From CAINVV01 sp031432175 (GTDB lineage: Bacteria > Bacteroidota > Bacteroidia > Bacteroidales > Prolixibacteraceae), in assembly GCA_964358545.1 (NCBI GenBank), contig CAYHQN010000171.1, positions 1 to 7,196 of the forward strand: a stretch of DNA of 7,196 nucleotides. The letters run 5' to 3'. A program made the translations under genes and the position numbers. This document shows positions 6,201 through 7,196 of this stretch, one piece after another; within the stretch, counting starts at the first letter, position 1, and each line of letters begins with the position of its first letter. Under the pieces are notes generated by a model. That model was not told the DNA's origin and made no database searches. It was given only the letters and a program-made list of their open reading frames with translations.

Positions 6201-7064
6201 ATGAACAAAAAATTTGGAAATCTTTACCAGGAATACCTGAACGGTAAAACTCAAAGACGCGATTTTATGAAAAAGGCAACCCTCTTGCTTGGTGGAACAG
6301 TGGCAGTATCCGGATTTCTTCCATTGTTCGAAGCGAACTATTTGCAGGCAGCTGAATCGGTTGCAGGCAATGTTGAATTGTTTACAGAGGATATCAGTTA
6401 TCCAGGTGAAACGGGTGCCGTGAAGGCTTATCTGGCGCGGCCAAAGAAGAAGAAAAAATACCCGGCAGTGATTGTTATCCACGAGAACAAAGGCCTTCAG
6501 CCCCATATCCTGGATGTTAACAGGCGGATGGCAGCAGAAGGCTTTCTCTCCATGGCACCCGACGGTCTCTCTCCGCTGGGAGGCACTCCTGCCAATAATA
6601 CGGATGAGGCAACCAAAATGATAGGCCAATTGGACAGAGAGAAAACCATCAAAAATTTTGTCGCTGCCGTAAAGTATCTGAAAACCCATCCGCAGAGCAA
6701 CGGAAAAGTCGGATGTACCGGATTTTGCTGGGGTGGAGCCATGACCAACAATGTGGCTGTCAATGCGCCTGATTTAAATGCTGCCGTACCTTATTACGGA
6801 AGTTGCCCCAAAAGCGAAGATGTACCTAAAATTAAGGCTTCTTTGCTGGCGCATTATGCCGGTGATGATGATCGTATCAACCAGGGGGTGAAGGAATTTG
6901 AAAAAGCGTTGAAAGATGCCGGAACGGATTACCAGCTTTTCTCTTATCCCAATACCAAACATGCCTTCAACAATGATACCAATCCTGAACGATACAATGA
7001 GGAGGCTGCAAAACTGGCCTGGAAACGGACAGTAGACTTCTTTAAAGAGAAATTGAAAGGCTAG
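6201..7064 (+). CDS. Tat-exported dienelactone hydrolase-family protein
   Basis: A 287-residue alpha/beta hydrolase of the dienelactone hydrolase family. The N-terminus carries a twin-arginine signal, TQRRDFMKK at 17-25, then a hydrophobic stretch and a likely cleavage site near LQAAES at 48-53. The folded enzyme should therefore leave the cytoplasm by the Tat route. Active-site residues are in order: E95 in IHENKG, nucleophile C176 in GFCWGG (a Cys, as in true dienelactone hydrolases), an Asp in AGDDDRI (probably D223), and H254 in TKHAFNND. Dienelactone hydrolases open lactones in aromatic-ring degradation, but many family members act on other esters, and nothing nearby points to aromatic catabolism. 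The ATG at 6201 places the signal at a normal distance. It follows the deacetylase gene on the same strand; whether they share a transcript is open. Confidence 0.92.
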   Translation: MNKKFGNLYQEYLNGKTQRRDFMKKATLLLGGTVAVSGFLPLFEANYLQAAESVAGNVELFTEDISYPGETGAVKAYLARPKKKKKYPAVIVIHENKGLQPHILDVNRRMAAEGFLSMAPDGLSPLGGTPANNTDEATKMIGQLDREKTIKNFVAAVKYLKTHPQSNGKVGCTGFCWGGAMTNNVAVNAPDLNAAVPYYGSCPKSEDVPKIKASLLAHYAGDDDRINQGVKEFEKALKDAGTDYQLFSYPNTKHAFNNDTNPERYNEEAAKLAWKRTVDFFKEKLKG

Positions 7065-7082
7065 GACCTTCTTCTTGATTTT

Positions 7083-7144
7083 CTTTAGTGTCTTAGTGCC
7101 TTAGTGGCCTCGTTTTCCTGCCACTAAGACACCAAGGCACAAAG
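7083..7144. repeat. Inverted repeat built from YTTAGTG units
   Basis: The left arm (7083-7108) contains three consecutive 8-base units: TTTAGTGT, CTTAGTGC and CTTAGTGG. The right arm (7120-7144) is its reverse complement with three mismatches and one missing base, across an 11-base loop with a TTTT. The arms could form a long imperfect hairpin 18 bases after the hydrolase stop and may act as a transcript end. I recall CTTAGTG/CTTTGTG-type intergenic repeats as common in Bacteroidota genomes, though this is unverified here. Confidence 0.75.
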
Positions 7145-7155
7145 AGACTGTTTAA

Positions 7156-7196
7156 ATTTTCTCCGTAGGAGATAAATGTCAATAGAAAGGGCACAT
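7156..7196. repeat. CTCCGTAGGAG palindromic repeat element, cut by the right edge
   Basis: ATTTTCTCC (7156-7164) and GGAGAtAAAT (7168-7177) form a 9-base-pair stem with one bulged T around a GTA loop. It is followed by ATGTCAATAGAAAG. A palindrome of the form CTCCGTAGGAG followed by ATGTnnnTAGAAA resembles a dispersed repeat I associate with Bacteroidota intergenic regions. The element may continue beyond the window. Confidence 0.5.

Noticed and set aside
6180..6763. Minus-strand frames opposite the dienelactone hydrolase gene
   Set aside because: Antisense shadows of a gene with complete catalytic residues; no domain recognised.

Overview
The window looks like chromosomal DNA of a member of the Bacteroidota. 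Reasons: start codons lack Shine-Dalgarno sequences and follow AT-rich stretches; several TAnnTTTG-type -7 promoter elements are visible; two secreted proteins have short signal peptides ending in ...AQ; the multi-PAS histidine kinase has the linkers typical of that phylum; and the intergenic repeats at both ends are of a kind I associate with it. I cannot name a genus.

Layout. Bases 1-4887 read on the minus strand, and 5190-7064 on the plus strand. From the divergence point leftwards there is a membrane-bound two-PAS sensor histidine kinase (4742-2559), a small uncharacterised protein (2465-2067), a VOC/glyoxalase-fold protein (2043-1639), a MntA-HepT toxin-antitoxin pair (1558-1262 and 1269-928) with its own likely promoter, and an exported SagB-type nitroreductase (883-245). 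A G-rich tandem repeat and a strong bidirectional hairpin follow. The start of a possible membrane protein may run off the left edge. Rightwards there is an exported PIG-L/LmbE deacetylase and a Tat-exported dienelactone-hydrolase-like enzyme, followed by a cluster of inverted repeats at the right edge.

The most notable observation is that the histidine kinase is flanked by relics of kinase coding sequence. After its TAA stop, 23 more codons stay open in the same frame and read like the acidic linker that joins a kinase core to a receiver domain; no receiver follows. Just before its start, in another frame, lies a short peptide resembling the PAS-to-kinase linker found in many Bacteroidota kinases. 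The present kinase therefore looks like the shortened product of an ancestral hybrid-kinase locus.

Apart from the toxin-antitoxin pair, no clear joint pathway links the genes. The three predicted exported enzymes (nitroreductase, deacetylase, hydrolase) would all act outside the cytoplasm, but nothing in the sequence ties them to one substrate. I found no RNA genes, CRISPR array, transposase or phage gene.
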